Origin: Lytechinus variegatus
Taxonomy: Eukaryota > Echinodermata > Echinoidea > Temnopleuroida > Toxopneustidae
NCBI RefSeq assembly: GCF_018143015.1
Contig: NC_054755.1
Location: 11,758,124-11,822,123, forward strand
Length of the DNA: 64,000 nt
Direction of reading: 5' to 3'
A program made the position numbers and the translations under genes. Positions within the stretch are counted from its first letter, which is position 1; every line of letters begins with the position of its first letter. The notes under the pieces were generated by a model. It was not told where the DNA came from. It saw only the letters and a program-made list of their open reading frames with translations, and ran no database searches. Of the stretch, positions 13,481-29,222 are shown piece by piece.

Positions 13481-13603
13481 GCAAAATGAATTTTCAGAGG
13501 ATTTCTTTCTGATTTCTCTTTAGGGAAATATGGACATGATGGATTTTCCATTTCCATTTTGCTGTCTTATTAAAAACAGAGACCTTATACATCATTTTCA
13601 ACA

Positions 13604-13690
13604 TTTTCTTCTTCTTCTCCTACTTCTTTCTACCTTCTTATTCTTCTTCTTTTTCTTCTTCATCTTTTTCTTCTTTCTCCATCTTCATTC
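13604..13690. repeat. CTT-rich microsatellite
   Basis: Interrupted (TTC)n tract on the plus strand, responsible for the Leu/Phe-rich open frame over it. Confidence 0.8.
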
Positions 13691-13699
13691 TTCCTTGTT

Positions 13700-14745
13700 A
13701 GAAAAAACCTTTCCTCTTTTTTTATCACTTGAAAAGGACATTAAATAATCCCTACTGCATATTGTTCTGTTTTGTTTCTCTTCCATGCATTCTTTGAAAT
13801 TAAATTATTTCATTTTCAAAAAAGAACTTTTTTCTGTCCAGAAAGGGTAAAACTCTCACGATAAGTTGGTTTTCAAATATGAAAAAAATGGAGAAACAAA
13901 AAGAAGATGGTGATATATTCACAAAAATAACATAGTTATGATTTTTTATTTGATTTTGTTAATCACGTGTAATATACATTTTTATATAATTATTTCTTCT
14001 TAGAAAACTGAAAATATATGTTCCAAATAACATTCGGTCTTAAGTCCGTTGCATTATACAAGTTCAGCGTTTTGTTACCATCCTATATTCCATAATTATT
14101 TGTTAAACGTTACTTTGGCAATGTTGTTAGGCATATATAGGCCTATTATAAAGCCCCTTCTCACTTTTTGAGTAATTACATACAAAAATGTGAAAATGAC
14201 GATCTAACTGATTTTATGCACGTTCATCCCCCCCCCCAACTTTCGGCTCCTCTCACTTTTAAAGCCGAACCGATACAAAACAAACTATCTTATAAAACCA
14301 ATCCATATTTTGCATTTCCTAATCTTAGAACTAACTTAAAAACCAGAATTTCCGGAAGTTTTCTTTTCACAATAACATCGTCCAAACCCGTTGAACTCTA
14401 TCCATTGAATATAGCTCTATATCTATTCAGTGGGATATTCTACTTGGTACATTCATGAGCGCATAAAATCAATTTCCCGGGAATTTCCCAGATCAATTTA
14501 GAGTGTATAGGTCTACACTGTCGTTTTTCAGAAAATAGTGATCGAATGATTTTTGTATGTTTGTTTCTTATTCCCACCCCCACTGTGAAAAACGTTGCAC
14601 GTCCCCTCTTCTGATGGCATTCTATTTCATTACGTATATTCATTTCGTAAATAAATGGAATAAAAAAAATATTTTGAAGAAAAATGTATGCCTACTCTAT
14701 ATGCCCATTGCATTGAGTCGAATTTTACAATTTATCTCATTCGCT
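13700..14745. other. Non-coding, nothing recognised
   Basis: AT-rich DNA with a short poly-C run near 14229-14238. No gene or element ends seen. Confidence 0.3.
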
Positions 14746-14751
14746 AACCAA

Positions 14752-14905
14752 GGTGCCGTGGCCGAGAGGTCTAGGGCGCCTGGCTATACATAGAAAGTCC
14801 GGGATTCGATCCCCGACAGCGGCACCTATGCCCGTGAGCAAGACATTTAATCTACAATTCTCTTTTATATCTTGCGTTCAAATAAATGGAAATGCTATAT
14901 GCATT
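14752..14905 (+). mobile_element. tRNA-Leu-type SINE, copy 1
   Basis: The head GTGGCCGAGAGGTCTAGGGC and the B-box arm GGGATTCGATCCCCGAC, with matching acceptor-stem ends (TGCCGTG / CAGCGGCA), resemble a long-variable-arm (Leu/Ser class) tRNA. The anticodon arm is not intact. The body (GCCCGTGAGCAAGACATTTAA then AAATAAATGGAAATGCT) is shared with the copy at 15829-15990 in the same orientation. Confidence 0.8.
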
Positions 14906-15417
14906 ATCGGTAACTTGGTGTGCACTTGTTCTAAAACAAAACAACAACAACCGGGCAACAAATACGCATTCAATTATGGGTAGGTCATATGGGTCAGATA
15001 TTTGCAAATCATTTATGCAAACGATAATGTATGAATAAAATGAGGCATTTTTCTGCTGCTTTTTTAATATATATATGTATATATTGACCACCATTTTTCC
15101 GGTTTCCGGTTTACCGCCAAATTCAGTTTGCGCGCGCTAATAAGTGATACATGAACTGTGTGAGAGAATAGAGTGATCAGGTATTAAAAGAAGGCGAGAG
15201 GTGCGGTGATGACACTCTGAGAAACCCAACTCATTATTAGCGACAAACACAGCATTTTATCGGGCCGTTGCTGATCTAATGGAAGATCCGTTGTCTCAAA
15301 TTGATACAAAGAAAAGTAATAGGTGCTGGGAGAATCTACCTAATTTCGATTGATGTTTGAGGGATAACATGGCCTCCAGTGTGAAGTTGAACCGTGGTTG
15401 GAGAGAAAGAGAGTGAG

Positions 15418-15585
15418 AAAAAATAGAGGGGGAGAGGAAGAGAGAGAAAGAAAAAGAGTGCATAGAGGAAGAAGAAAAAGAGAGATTATTAGAGAGAGAG
15501 AGAAAAAAAAAATAGAGGGGGAGAGGAAGAGAGAGAAAGAAAAAGAGTGCATAGAGGAAGAAGAAAAAGAGAGAGCATTAGAGCT
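15418..15585. repeat. Purine-rich tandem duplication
   Basis: A roughly 70-bp GA-rich unit (ATAGAGGGGGAGAGGAAGAG and then AGAGTGCATAGAGGAAGAAG) occurs twice, at about 15423-15485 and 15512-15575, almost without change. The charged (Arg/Glu/Lys-rich) open frame across it is a by-product. Confidence 0.85.
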
Positions 15586-15828
15586 GTTGGAATTAATCCA
15601 GGGATCTTCTGAAAAAAATTACATTGGAATCGAACCTTTCATTGTCAAGGATGTCTTTTTTTTATACCCAATAATCTCAGTGAAGGGGGGGGGAGGCGAA
15701 CCTCTAGATCTTTTTTTTTAGAAAATGGGTATTTCCATTAGTTTTTAAATTCAACACCAAGACCAGAGGCCGAGGAACAGGGGGGGGGGGGGGGTTGAAG
15801 CTTCCCCACCTTTTTTTCTCAACAAAGG

Positions 15829-15990
15829 AGTCGTTGTCGAGTGGTCTAAGGCGCCTGACTATATAGGCCCTACATGGCAAGTCCGGGGTTCAATCCCCAG
15901 CCGCGACTATGCCCACGAGCAAGGCATTTTAATCGATAATGCTCTTTTGTCCTGCATTCAAAATAATAAATGGAAATGCTTTATGAATTC
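15829..15990 (+). mobile_element. tRNA-Leu-type SINE, copy 2
   Basis: The head GTCGTTGTCGAGTGGTCTAA ends in GTTCAATCCCCAGCCGCGAC, so acceptor-stem and T-arm pairing are partly kept. It has the same body as 14752-14905 (CGAGCAAGGCATTTTAAT then AAATGGAAATGCTTTATG). The copy is followed closely by a poly-C/poly-A tract at about 16014-16041. Confidence 0.8.
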
Positions 15991-16357
15991 CAAGTAACAA
16001 GAACGCACTTTAACCCCCCCCCCCCCCCCCCAAAAAAAAAAAGAGAGAGAAAACTTATAGGCATATACACTCTAAAAATTCGGTAAAAGTGCTCCATGAG
16101 GGTAATTACGTGTCCACCCAACACTGTGCATTTCTTTCGGGCATTTTCATTTATCCAGTGTGATGAAAATTTTGCCCATTCTAAAGTAATTGCTGCTTAT
16201 TTATAACATTACTGGACAATATGCATCCCGTATTTGGTAAAATACTGCCTCCAATTAATGGTTGGACACATAATTACCCTCGTGGTGGTAACATTTTTAC
16301 ACAATATTATCTTTACAGTGTAGATGGCCATCTGATTGTTCCTTTTTGCATGGTCTG

Positions 16358-16502
16358 GGGCCCGTTGCAGAAAGAGTTGCAATCGATCGCAACTCTAAAA
16401 ATCATGCGTAACTTGATTTTCAACCAATCAACAGCGCGCATTTGGGACTTGAGATTGATTTTTTGACTTGCGTTTAAACGCAACTCTTTCTGCAACTGGC
16501 CC
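16358..16502. mobile_element. 145-bp Harbinger-like MITE
   Basis: Terminal inverted repeats of about 24 bp (GGGCCCGTTGCAGAAAGAG at left; CTTTCTGCAACTGGCCC at right) are bordered by the trinucleotide CTG on both sides. A 3-bp duplication and GGGC-type ends fit PIF/Harbinger-type MITEs. The same style of ends occurs at 47312-47623 and 51152-53213. Confidence 0.75.
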
Positions 16503-16619
16503 CTGCCCCACCTTCAATTTTCAAATCGTTCTACAACCCCTGCAAGACGACCTAAGGGTATGTTAGTCTTTTAAATTCACTCAATCACCACTCTCTCGCT
16601 TAATCATTATGATTATTAA

Positions 16620-17320
16620 CGATCAATCAATATTAATTGATCAATATTCACGATATTAGTCCAATATTAGTCAACCAAACAAGTCAACCAATCAATCAAA
16701 CAATGAATAAATTAACCTATCAATAAGAAATCAATCAGTCAATCAATCCGTCAATCAATCAATCAACAAACAATTTAAACAACCAACTTACCAACCAACC
16801 AAACAAACGACCAATCAAACAACCAACCAACCAATCAACCAATCAATCAGTCAACCAACCGATCAATCAATCAATTACAAACGAACCAACCAACCAACCA
16901 ATCAATCAATCAATCATTTATTCATTCATTCATTCAACCAACCAATCAAGCAACCAACCAACCAATCAATCAATCAACCAACCAACCAATCAACCAACCA
17001 ACCAACCAACCAATCAATTAACCAATCAATCAATCAATCACAAACGAACCAACCAACCAATCAATCAATCATTTATTCATTCTTTCATTCATTCATTCAT
17101 TCAACCCACCAACTAACCAACCAATCAAGCAACCAACCAATCAACCAACTAACCAATCAACCAACCAACCAATCAAGCAACCAACCAACCAACCAATCAA
17201 TTAACCAATTGATCAATCATTCAATCAATCAATCAATCAATCAATCAACCAACCGACCAATCAACCAACAAACCAACCAATCAATCAACCAATATCATTA
17301 ATCAATCTATTATTGATCAA
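16620..17320. repeat. AATC/AACC tetranucleotide array
   Basis: About 700 bp of interspersed (CAAT)n, (CCAA)n and short (CATT)n, ending about 640 bp beyond the arx stop codon. There is higher-order repetition: a block with ACAAACGAACCAACCAACC followed by TTTATTCATTCATT occurs twice (near 16880 and 17040). Confidence 0.95.
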
Positions 17321-17461
17321 TCAAATGCATGCAGGAAATCGAATGGTCATTCAATGCATCGCCTAAAATCATCGATCATTTGGGTTGTCACATTGAATTT
17401 AACAATAAAAGGGTAATCTGTGAAGCAATCAAATTCGAAAAATTCAATCAAATTAAAATCA

Positions 17462-17467
17462 TTTATT
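17462..17467 (-). terminator. Candidate arx polyadenylation signal
   Basis: AATAAA on the minus strand, about 490 nt after the arx stop codon. It is a plausible 3' end for the gene, chosen because it is the first canonical signal I noticed before the tetranucleotide array. No transcript evidence. Confidence 0.35.
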
Positions 17468-17952
17468 CAATTCTATATATAAATATTTGCAAGAAATTCA
17501 AGCTTTGTGAAAAGTAGAAAATATTCAGAAACTTGGTTCATCGAATTAGACAGGGTAATTATATAGGGGAACATCGAATATTAGTGACAACGCAGGCGCG
17601 GCTCCAGGATATATTTTTAAGGGGTGCACTCAATAATATGAAGGTCATTTTGTGATGGGGGGGGGTCTGCTAGCTTCCAAAGCTCACATTAGGTTCTTGT
17701 GGAAAATGGGAAATTCATTGGCGATGGTTAAGCGCGGAAGGTTTACCAGTCGTTCTTAAGTCGCTCTTAACTTACGGACAGCTTTATGAAACATCCACCA
17801 GGTGTGTAAAAGATTACTATAGGCCCTAGGCTGGTCATTGTCAATGTATTAATGCTCAACAGCGAGGATCAAAATCGAGGATTTCAATGGTAAAGTTAAC
17901 TTCAATGACTAGGTATTGTATGCACATATATTTTGCTTTCCAGGTGGATTCT

Positions 17953-22551
<4,599 letters not shown>

Positions 22552-24725
22552 CTGTAGGAAATTGGGAAATAGATTAAACAAGTTGATTACAAAATATTCA
22601 ATAATGAAAGAAAGCAGTTTGGATAAAATATATTAGCCAAAAGGAAACAATATGATCGACGTATGTAAAAACAAAAATAAAATACAAAAAAAAACATTCA
22701 AAAGTCAGAGTAGCGTATATAATTGGCACGATTGCCTAAGTTATATCAATTTTATCTATGTATACTTGATTACATTTGATTTTATTTATCTATGTATCAG
22801 CAATTATAAATTTTTTACAGGTTATACTGGAACATTTTGTACAAAGTTACACATTATTAAACATAACTTTAGACAGTTACGGAAGCATTAGTGTAGACAA
22901 TATTTTTCTTTATTGCAATGAAAAACACTGTTAAAATAATTTTGCTAAGAAAATAAGCAATTTTATATAAAATATATACATTGTCATGCAATCAATACTG
23001 AAGTATTATTTGACAGTGAATGACCAATTGCGGACCGATGAACATTATTTCTCATTTGAAAATTCTTAACAAAAAAAAAACACAAACAAACATGACGAGC
23101 AGTTAGACTATTCTTATATTATATGAGTAGAATGTAGATGACGTATATTAAAATAATATTAGTGAAACTTATTCCTCTGTCATGTCTGTCATAATTATAT
23201 TATATGACAGATAATTAAGATAATTTCAATTATACCATATCGGATGACTATATGAATATGTATATAGGATACTATGTTTTCTATCGTACTGTATATATAC
23301 TTCAAAATATCATGTTAATACATATGCAGGGGCTAAGCCAGGGAATTTCGGTGGAAGTGGCGGACAAGGGAACTAAAATATTAATAACTTCTTATTTTCG
23401 TGTATGATCGCATCTTTAGAGATAATGTTCATATTGATGACCAAATTAACATTCCCTTAATGATAACGTCCTTTATTCTCATTTCTCTTTTGGTCCCCTT
23501 TTTTCATAATTTTCCTTTTGATTTTTTATTATGGGGTTGCCGCTCCTTGCCCCGCCCTGCCCTTTTTCTCATAAGTTTTTTTTACACTCGATAACAAGCA
23601 CAGTGTATGCAGGTTTAAAAACGAAATATAGAACAGATGTTTATAGAAATGAGCTTAAAACAATATTATTTTGAATCAAGCGGGGAATCAAGTCAAATTG
23701 CAATAATCAACGAAGCCATGGGGTTTTATTTACAGGGCGGTTCCATGACATTTGCTCTGGCGACAATTGCTCCGCTTGTTTTTTCACACACTAATCGAAT
23801 GACCAACTTCAACCCTGAGTTATACCCTACCCTAAACCTAGCATAAAACCCTATCATGCCTATTGCAACCCTAACCCTACATCTTAGACGAGATTAAGCC
23901 CGGAGCAATTGTCGCAGGATTAAATGTCGTGTCGCCTATAGGGCCGGTGCTATAAGGAGCGACAGCCACTGATCTGAATACAAATTAGTGCTGATAGCCC
24001 TTGTGATTTACAAGAACCAAGTGGGGAAAAGGCAAATCAAAAGATATTAATAAAAGTAAAAGAACGAATAAAAGAGCGATAAAGGAGGTGAAATTCTATC
24101 ATCTGAAAAAAAAACGTGAAAATAGGCAACAACCCCAGTGATTTTCATGGAGCAAAAAAAATGCTATAAAAAGAGAGCAACTGTCCCTTGTAATTTCAAG
24201 GAGCGAAAAAAAGGGAAAAGATGAATTCAATTCAATTTATTTAGCAAAATAAAACAAGAAATAAAGTAAGAGTAAAGAAAGATTATGATAAAACGAGAGG
24301 TAAGGACTTGCAAATCTATAATACCCATAAATCTTGTATCTATTTGATGGATTTCTATCAAACCTTCAAATTCCTTTTTTTATTAAAATGAACTCATCGC
24401 CAGGATGCATAGTAAAGACAATCTAGTCAAACTTTTATTTTATAACTTATCGGGAAAAGTCTATTGTAAAACTAAATTTTGAATCATTTTTGTTTATTTT
24501 TTGTGTCGTGAATATGGGTAGAATATAATATATCAACAATCTATAAACATGTTTTCAACTGGAAGGAATTTCATCGTTTCATTGAGTTTCAAAATGAATT
24601 ATCATAGCATTAAAGAAATAACACTTGTTTCAAAATTGATGATTGAAGAATAATGCCACTCAACAAAGCTTGTGCTACTTGATGTGTGAATGCAAGCAAT
24701 CAAAATGAAGAGGAAAGTAAGTTAC
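22552..24725. other. Probable arx 5' UTR intron
   Basis: AT-rich sequence lying between the inferred donor at 24726 and the acceptor at 22551. It contains a MITE at 23736-23937 and a (TTCAAT)-type fragment near 24222-24245 resembling a LINE tail. No coding exon seen. Confidence 0.35.
23736..23937. mobile_element. MITE-like element, uninterrupted copy
   Basis: Ends are GCGGTTCCATGACATTTGCTC...GCGACAATTGCTCC and the inverted GGAGCAATTGTCGC...AAATGTCGTGTCGCC, matching those at 3861-4343. The interior contains telomere-like CCCTAACCCTA words (about 23869-23879). Confidence 0.65.
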
Positions 24726-25090
24726 CTTGAGTTTGATATAAGGTTCTGCTTTCTTGAAGAAACTGATAACTCAGGTATCGTTGCCGATAAGTGATGATAG
24801 ACCAATCCTAGATCTGGTATGTTCTTCGACTGATCTTTCCAGACGTAGACTACTTCTGGGCCAAGTTCTCGTGTGACATATTCTTTTATGCGACACGAGA
24901 GCCACAGGGTCGAAAGGGGTCTGGTAAAAAATGACGGAAAATATGGGGTGGTCCTTCTCCCCCTTCCCTTTGAAAAAAAACTTTCAACAAGTCTCATCCG
25001 TACACCCAAACACCTTTTCATTCACAATATTTGGCACAAAAAACTCACCAATAAGCGTCAATCTCCCCTAATTCTTATGACAATGTCCTT
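24726..25090 (-). other. arx: Candidate arx 5' UTR exon
   Basis: Ends at a strong donor (CTCAAG|GTAACTTAC). The open frame across it (about 24726-24920) shows no recognisable domain and does not need to be coding. The upstream limit is set by a TATA-like element at 25117-25122 and is a guess. Confidence 0.35.
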
Positions 25091-25640
25091 GCTACTATTG
25101 TGGAATACACCGCGAGCTTATAATTGGATATGCAAAGCCTCGCGGCACGACATCAAAGGCGAGCGCGTTCCTTCAAAGGTAGTTTTGTAGTCTAAAAACG
25201 ATTACCAAATACCGAAAGTGTCAACAGGTGAATTTTCGTAGCAATTGGCAGGAGGGGGGCTGCTCGCCCTGTCCGCATTACCGCGATTAGTTCGTTTGAA
25301 GAGGGTAAATAAGCAAGTTTCTCCTTCACTTTCTCTTTAACGAATTCCCACTAAGATGCGGCACATAACCACTTAACACCCATATCAGAAAGCCTCAAAA
25401 CACGTCAACAATGGCGCCCATTGAGATGACAGGGTTTGATTATTGGGCAACAAATAGAAGCTACATTTTGCAATTGTTTGCGATATGGCGTGTATGTTTG
25501 CTCAATTAATTATTGACGTGCCCGCTGGCCGGTCTTCTCGCCTCGCTCTCCGGCTAGGTCGGGCGGGGTGGATTGGCGTCGGGGTGTGAATTGAAAACGG
25601 CCGACAACTCGTAAGTGTCGGGCATATTCCTGAAAAGGTA
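25091..25640 (-). promoter_or_regulatory. arx: Candidate arx promoter region
   Basis: Reading toward arx there is TATAAG (25117-25122) next to a CCAAT box (25123-25127). Further upstream are a TAATTA homeodomain site (25507-25512, inside CAATTAATTATTG) and a GC-rich, CpG-containing patch at about 25520-25640. Position and composition fit a promoter for the inferred 5' exon; no experimental support. Confidence 0.35.
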
Positions 25641-26429
25641 AACCGGAGTTATCGTGTGCCGAGGAATGTTAGTCCTGTTAGTATTATGAATTAGAACTAA
25701 TCAGCTGTAGGAATAGTTTCTGCAGTCTTTTCTTGGTTTTTCGCATGGCACCGTTTGTTCTCCCTAAATTGGAACTTAATTATCGCAGAGATGTGATGGG
25801 CCCCAAATCGAGGAGGAAACGGAATGGCAGGGAAGAAAGAGACGGAGAAAGAGAAAGAAATGAGAAGAGGGAGAAAAATTGACAGAGAAAGAAAAGATTT
25901 GAGAAAGGGGATGATTATTTCATATCCTCATATACCGTTCATATAAGACGGGAACACTCCCGGGAACACTATTGTAAGTGCCAAAAATATGTTTGATTAA
26001 AAAATTATATAATTCAGTTTGCATTACTTTTCCCTTTCCCGTTTTGAAAATGTTTATGTTCATAGACTTAATTTAAAGTTTATTTTAAATTATTTAAGGT
26101 CGAATATATAAAATGATGTATGAATGAAATTATTTATATTTCGATTGCTGTATGGCAGGATTTTTTAATCTGTACAATCAAATCTGATTTTAATTTTCTT
26201 TGGTGGTACAATTGATGTCAAAATGAAGAGATGAAATATAATCTAAAATAATATTGGCCAGTAAGAGCATACAGTATACCGGAAAGCATGCAGGGACAGA
26301 CATGCAGATTTGGAATTTACTAGTGGAGGGGGAGCCGGGGGGAGGGGCAGTGGTGTAACGATACAACTCTGCCAAGCAAAAATAAAGAGATCAAACGTGA
26401 ACACCGCAGAAGTAATTGGAAATGCCGAT

Positions 26430-26555
26430 CATGATGATGATGATGATGATAATGATGATGAGAATAAAAATGATGATGATAAAGATGGTGATAAAAATAA
26501 AAGTAATAAGAATAATGATGATAATAATAATGAAATAATAATAATATTGATAGTC
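26430..26555. repeat. GAT/AAT trinucleotide array
   Basis: (GAT)n followed by (AATAAT)-rich sequence, producing Asp/Asn-rich and His/Ile-rich spurious frames. Confidence 0.9.
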
Positions 26556-26776
26556 GACAAGAAAAGAGAGAATATTGAGCCAGCAATCAACACCTTGCGA
26601 ATTCCTCAAAGAAGAGATTATTTCTCCTCCCAAATCAAGGCAATTTTTGAAAAAGATGGGAACAAAAATGCCCCTTTTTTTGGGGGGGACCTAGCTTTTT
26701 GGTAAAGGGTTGGGTACCATTGACCAGTCACCATGCAGTTGGTTTGACCTTATGACGATGAGCTGCGACATACGGG

Positions 26777-27030
26777 TCGTGTGGTCCAGTGGATAGAGCA
26801 TCGGACTCAAGGTTGTGAGTTCGAATCCCAACTCTGCCATTGTCTCCACTTTGATAAAAAAAAGGCCAGAGAGTGATATCTGTCGTCTATAACGTCAGCC
26901 ACTATGACTGATTAGCCTAGACGTAAAATGTTTCATAGGTAATTGTTTATATACCAGCTTGGCGTTTACCAGCAAAATGCTGTCCTGTCGAGTTCCTACG
27001 GGGGTTACCAGAAACAGAAACATATTCCGT
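26777..27030 (+). mobile_element. tRNA-derived SINE, copy 1 of a pair
   Basis: Head: GTCGTGTGGTCCAGTGGATAG (A box) and GTGAGTTCGAATCCC (B box). Body: GACTGATTAGCCTAGACGT, AGGTAATTGTTTATATACCAG and AAATGCTGTCCTG. The same order and sequence are present at 62590-62849 on the other strand, to about GAAACAGAAAC. Confidence 0.85.
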
Positions 27031-27561
27031 CTTACATTCTCATCCCTCCCGTAGATCCGACTCTGTTCTGCTTGCGCGACCCTCGTCAGCAGGAAAGGGG
27101 TAATGGAATTCCACAGTTGCCTTAGTTTTTTTATTCCCGCCGTTCAATGTTTCACATTCCGTCATTTAAAAAGTCATTTAGGTAAATAATTCACAAAAAC
27201 GAATCCGGACGGGTAGAGTAAATTTGAAAGAAATCTACATACCAGTGTACGGAGAAAAAGTTGAACTATGTTGGAACTAGGGAGATTAAATAGTTTTATA
27301 GACTTAATATAATGAAAATATCCAACCGAGCTTGGGGTCTGTGACGATTATGTACTGTTACACAGATACAGTGATCAAGAAAATATAATGCGTTATTTTT
27401 TAAAGTGAAATTTTGCGTTGTTGACTTCACTTGTATGTTTAAAAATTATGCAATGGTCTATAAATTGCAGTGTATCGGGAAACGTAGTAAAGAGACAGCA
27501 TAGCGACGGAGCGGGAAAATTTCCTATTCCTTTTCGTGAAATCATGGAGCAATTAACAACC

Positions 27562-27738
27562 GTGTGTGCGTGTGTGTGTATTTGAGTTTTGTCAGACGTG
27601 TATCAATCAGATATGATTATTTACGTCTGGGACCGACCTTTAACGTCACCATCCGAAAGACGTGACCAGGGCTCGAACCTCTGCATCAATAACTTCCCCA
27701 CTTTGCTTGGATAACAGGCGCACGCCACAACGCCCAGT
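27562..27738 (-). mobile_element. SINE with 7SL/Alu-like head, copy 1
   Basis: On the minus strand the element starts GGGCGTTGTGGCGTGCGCCT then GTTATCCAAGC. This resembles the 5' Alu-domain part of 7SL RNA (GGGCGCGGTGGC... CTGTAATCC). A perfect Pol III B box (GGTTCGAGCCC) follows. The body runs through GGTCGGTCCCAGACGTAAAT to a CA-rich tail. The partner copy at 57417-57590 matches along its whole length except small indels. The 7SL relationship is my reading and rests on about 30-45 nt. Confidence 0.7.
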
Positions 27739-27876
27739 TACAACCGATGTTGTAGAAACATAGTTGACGAGATGGCGCTGTTTAAATATTGCCACTGTCA
27801 TGATGAAGCTCTACAAAGCAAAGTGGTTAAAAATCGAATCTGAAAAGTGCATCTCGATGATGAGATTTTTCATGCA

Positions 27877-28022
27877 CTGGCGGATCCAGGGGGGCACAGC
27901 CGGCCCGAGCCCCCCTTTTTGGGAGGCACAATTAAAATTGATTGAAAACCTTTTTTTTCTTGTCAAATTTTTCCTCGGGGAAACGTGCCCCCCCCCCTGG
28001 AAAATCGTTGATCCGCCCTGAT
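27877..28022. mobile_element. Short MITE with GGCGGATCCAGG-type ends
   Basis: Left end GGCGGATCCAGGGGGGC; right end GATTTTCCAGG in reverse and GATCCGCC, so the termini pair. The interior has homopolymer G/C/T runs. Single-ended remnants of similar sequence occur near 17600 and 41195. Confidence 0.55.
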
Positions 28023-28032
28023 TTCATGAGTA

Positions 28033-28112
28033 CATTTCAGAAAAAAGGAAGAAGGAGGTGGAAGAGGCGGAGGAGAAGAAGTAGTAGAAGTAGAAGGAGG
28101 AGGAGAACTACT
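28033..28112. repeat. GGA/GAA purine microsatellite
   Basis: Interrupted (GAAGGAGGA)n on the plus strand. Confidence 0.8.
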
Positions 28113-28149
28113 AGCGTGGCTCAGTCTGCCTTCTGGCATGGTATTTTCG

Positions 28150-28590
28150 TACGATAATTAAAAGTGGAGACTAATTTTCCGCTGTATGGACTTTAGACAC
28201 TGTCCAAAGGTCACTTGGCGGGAGCGCCGTCGCGTCGGACTAACGCGCGTAGTAACGGCACAGTGAGTAACGACTTTCTTTTTGGAAGTTAGGACCATAC
28301 TCAGTCGACGTAGAATGGATGTAGCGGACACATGAATTATGTAGCAACACCTCCGTCCATGTCTACAGTGCATACCCAGTTACCACTCTGTCCAAATAGA
28401 TGTGAGTACAACGAGACTCAATCTGCAAGAACATAGCGAATTAGCGAGGATTAGCGGGAACCGTTTCGGTGCCGCATGGATCGCTTCTGCCCGCACAATG
28501 AACTCAGTGGAAGCACTACCAACGCAGCACGAACGTCGCCAAGGCGTGGCGGGGACGTACACCGTGCACGAGACGATTTTATGCCTGTTC
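28150..28590. other. GC-balanced island of unknown role
   Basis: About 440 bp that is richer in G+C and CpG than everything around it, free of simple repeats and without inverted ends. Overlapping open frames on both strands (e.g. minus 28380-28562 and 28158-28373) show no domain I recognise. It could be an exon, a promoter or regulatory DNA. Confidence 0.3.
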
Positions 28591-28826
28591 GTTGTTGTTG
28601 TTAAAAAAAACTAAGTTTTCGCATCGTCCTAGCCTAGGGTACACTCATCATGCTTATTCTTAGAATAGAGGGATATGAAAGAAATTCTTGTATGGTATTC
28701 AGCCAAGACAAGAGCCAAAAAAGTCTTGTCTTCTATTTATACCATTTTTAAATTATAATTGTGACAATTTCGGGTCGACATAATGAAAACCACATCTTGC
28801 CGTCCACTTGTTGACTCGTCTCATCC

Positions 28827-29222
28827 ATGGCAAATTGCCAATTCGTCTAGTGCAAACTCATCCACTCGTCACATTGTCTCCCTTAATTTAGTCTAATGCC
28901 TTTCCGTCCATCAACATTTCGTCTAACAACCATTTTGTCCAATAACCATTTGGTCCAACAATTACTTCGTCTAATCACCAGTTGGTCTATAACCATTTCG
29001 TCTCATAACCAGTTGGTCTAATACCTATTTTCGTTTCATTCATTTCGCCCAATTAACACTTAGTCCAATTAGACCAAATGGTATGTAGACTAAATGGCTA
29101 TTGGACCAACTGGTTATTAGACGAAATGGAAATTGGATGATGTTGAGAGTGGACGAACTGATTGTAGACAATATGGTAGTAGACGAGTTGGAAGTTGGAC
29201 GAATCGGCATTATACCAATTGA
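28827..29222. mobile_element. Foldback element of GTCTAATNACCA subrepeats, longest copy
   Basis: The left half has GTCTAACAACCATTTTGTCC, GTCTAATCACCAGTTGGTC and similar units. The right half has reverse-complement units such as TTGGACCAACTGGTTATTAG. The centre is about 29035-29060. Related to 4881-5225. The open frame at 29101-29349 is a by-product. Confidence 0.75.

Noticed and set aside
14752..15910. Functional tRNA-Leu/Ser genes
   Set aside because: A/B boxes and acceptor ends exist, but the anticodon arms do not fold, and both copies share a long non-tRNA 3' body, which defines a SINE.
16620..17320. Possible CRISPR-like regular repeat
   Set aside because: The units are tetranucleotides without spacers, in a eukaryotic context: a microsatellite.
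24722..25190. Coding exon (99-aa minus or 105-aa plus frame)
   Set aside because: No recognisable domain; better explained as arx 5' UTR/promoter sequence, with a donor at 24726.
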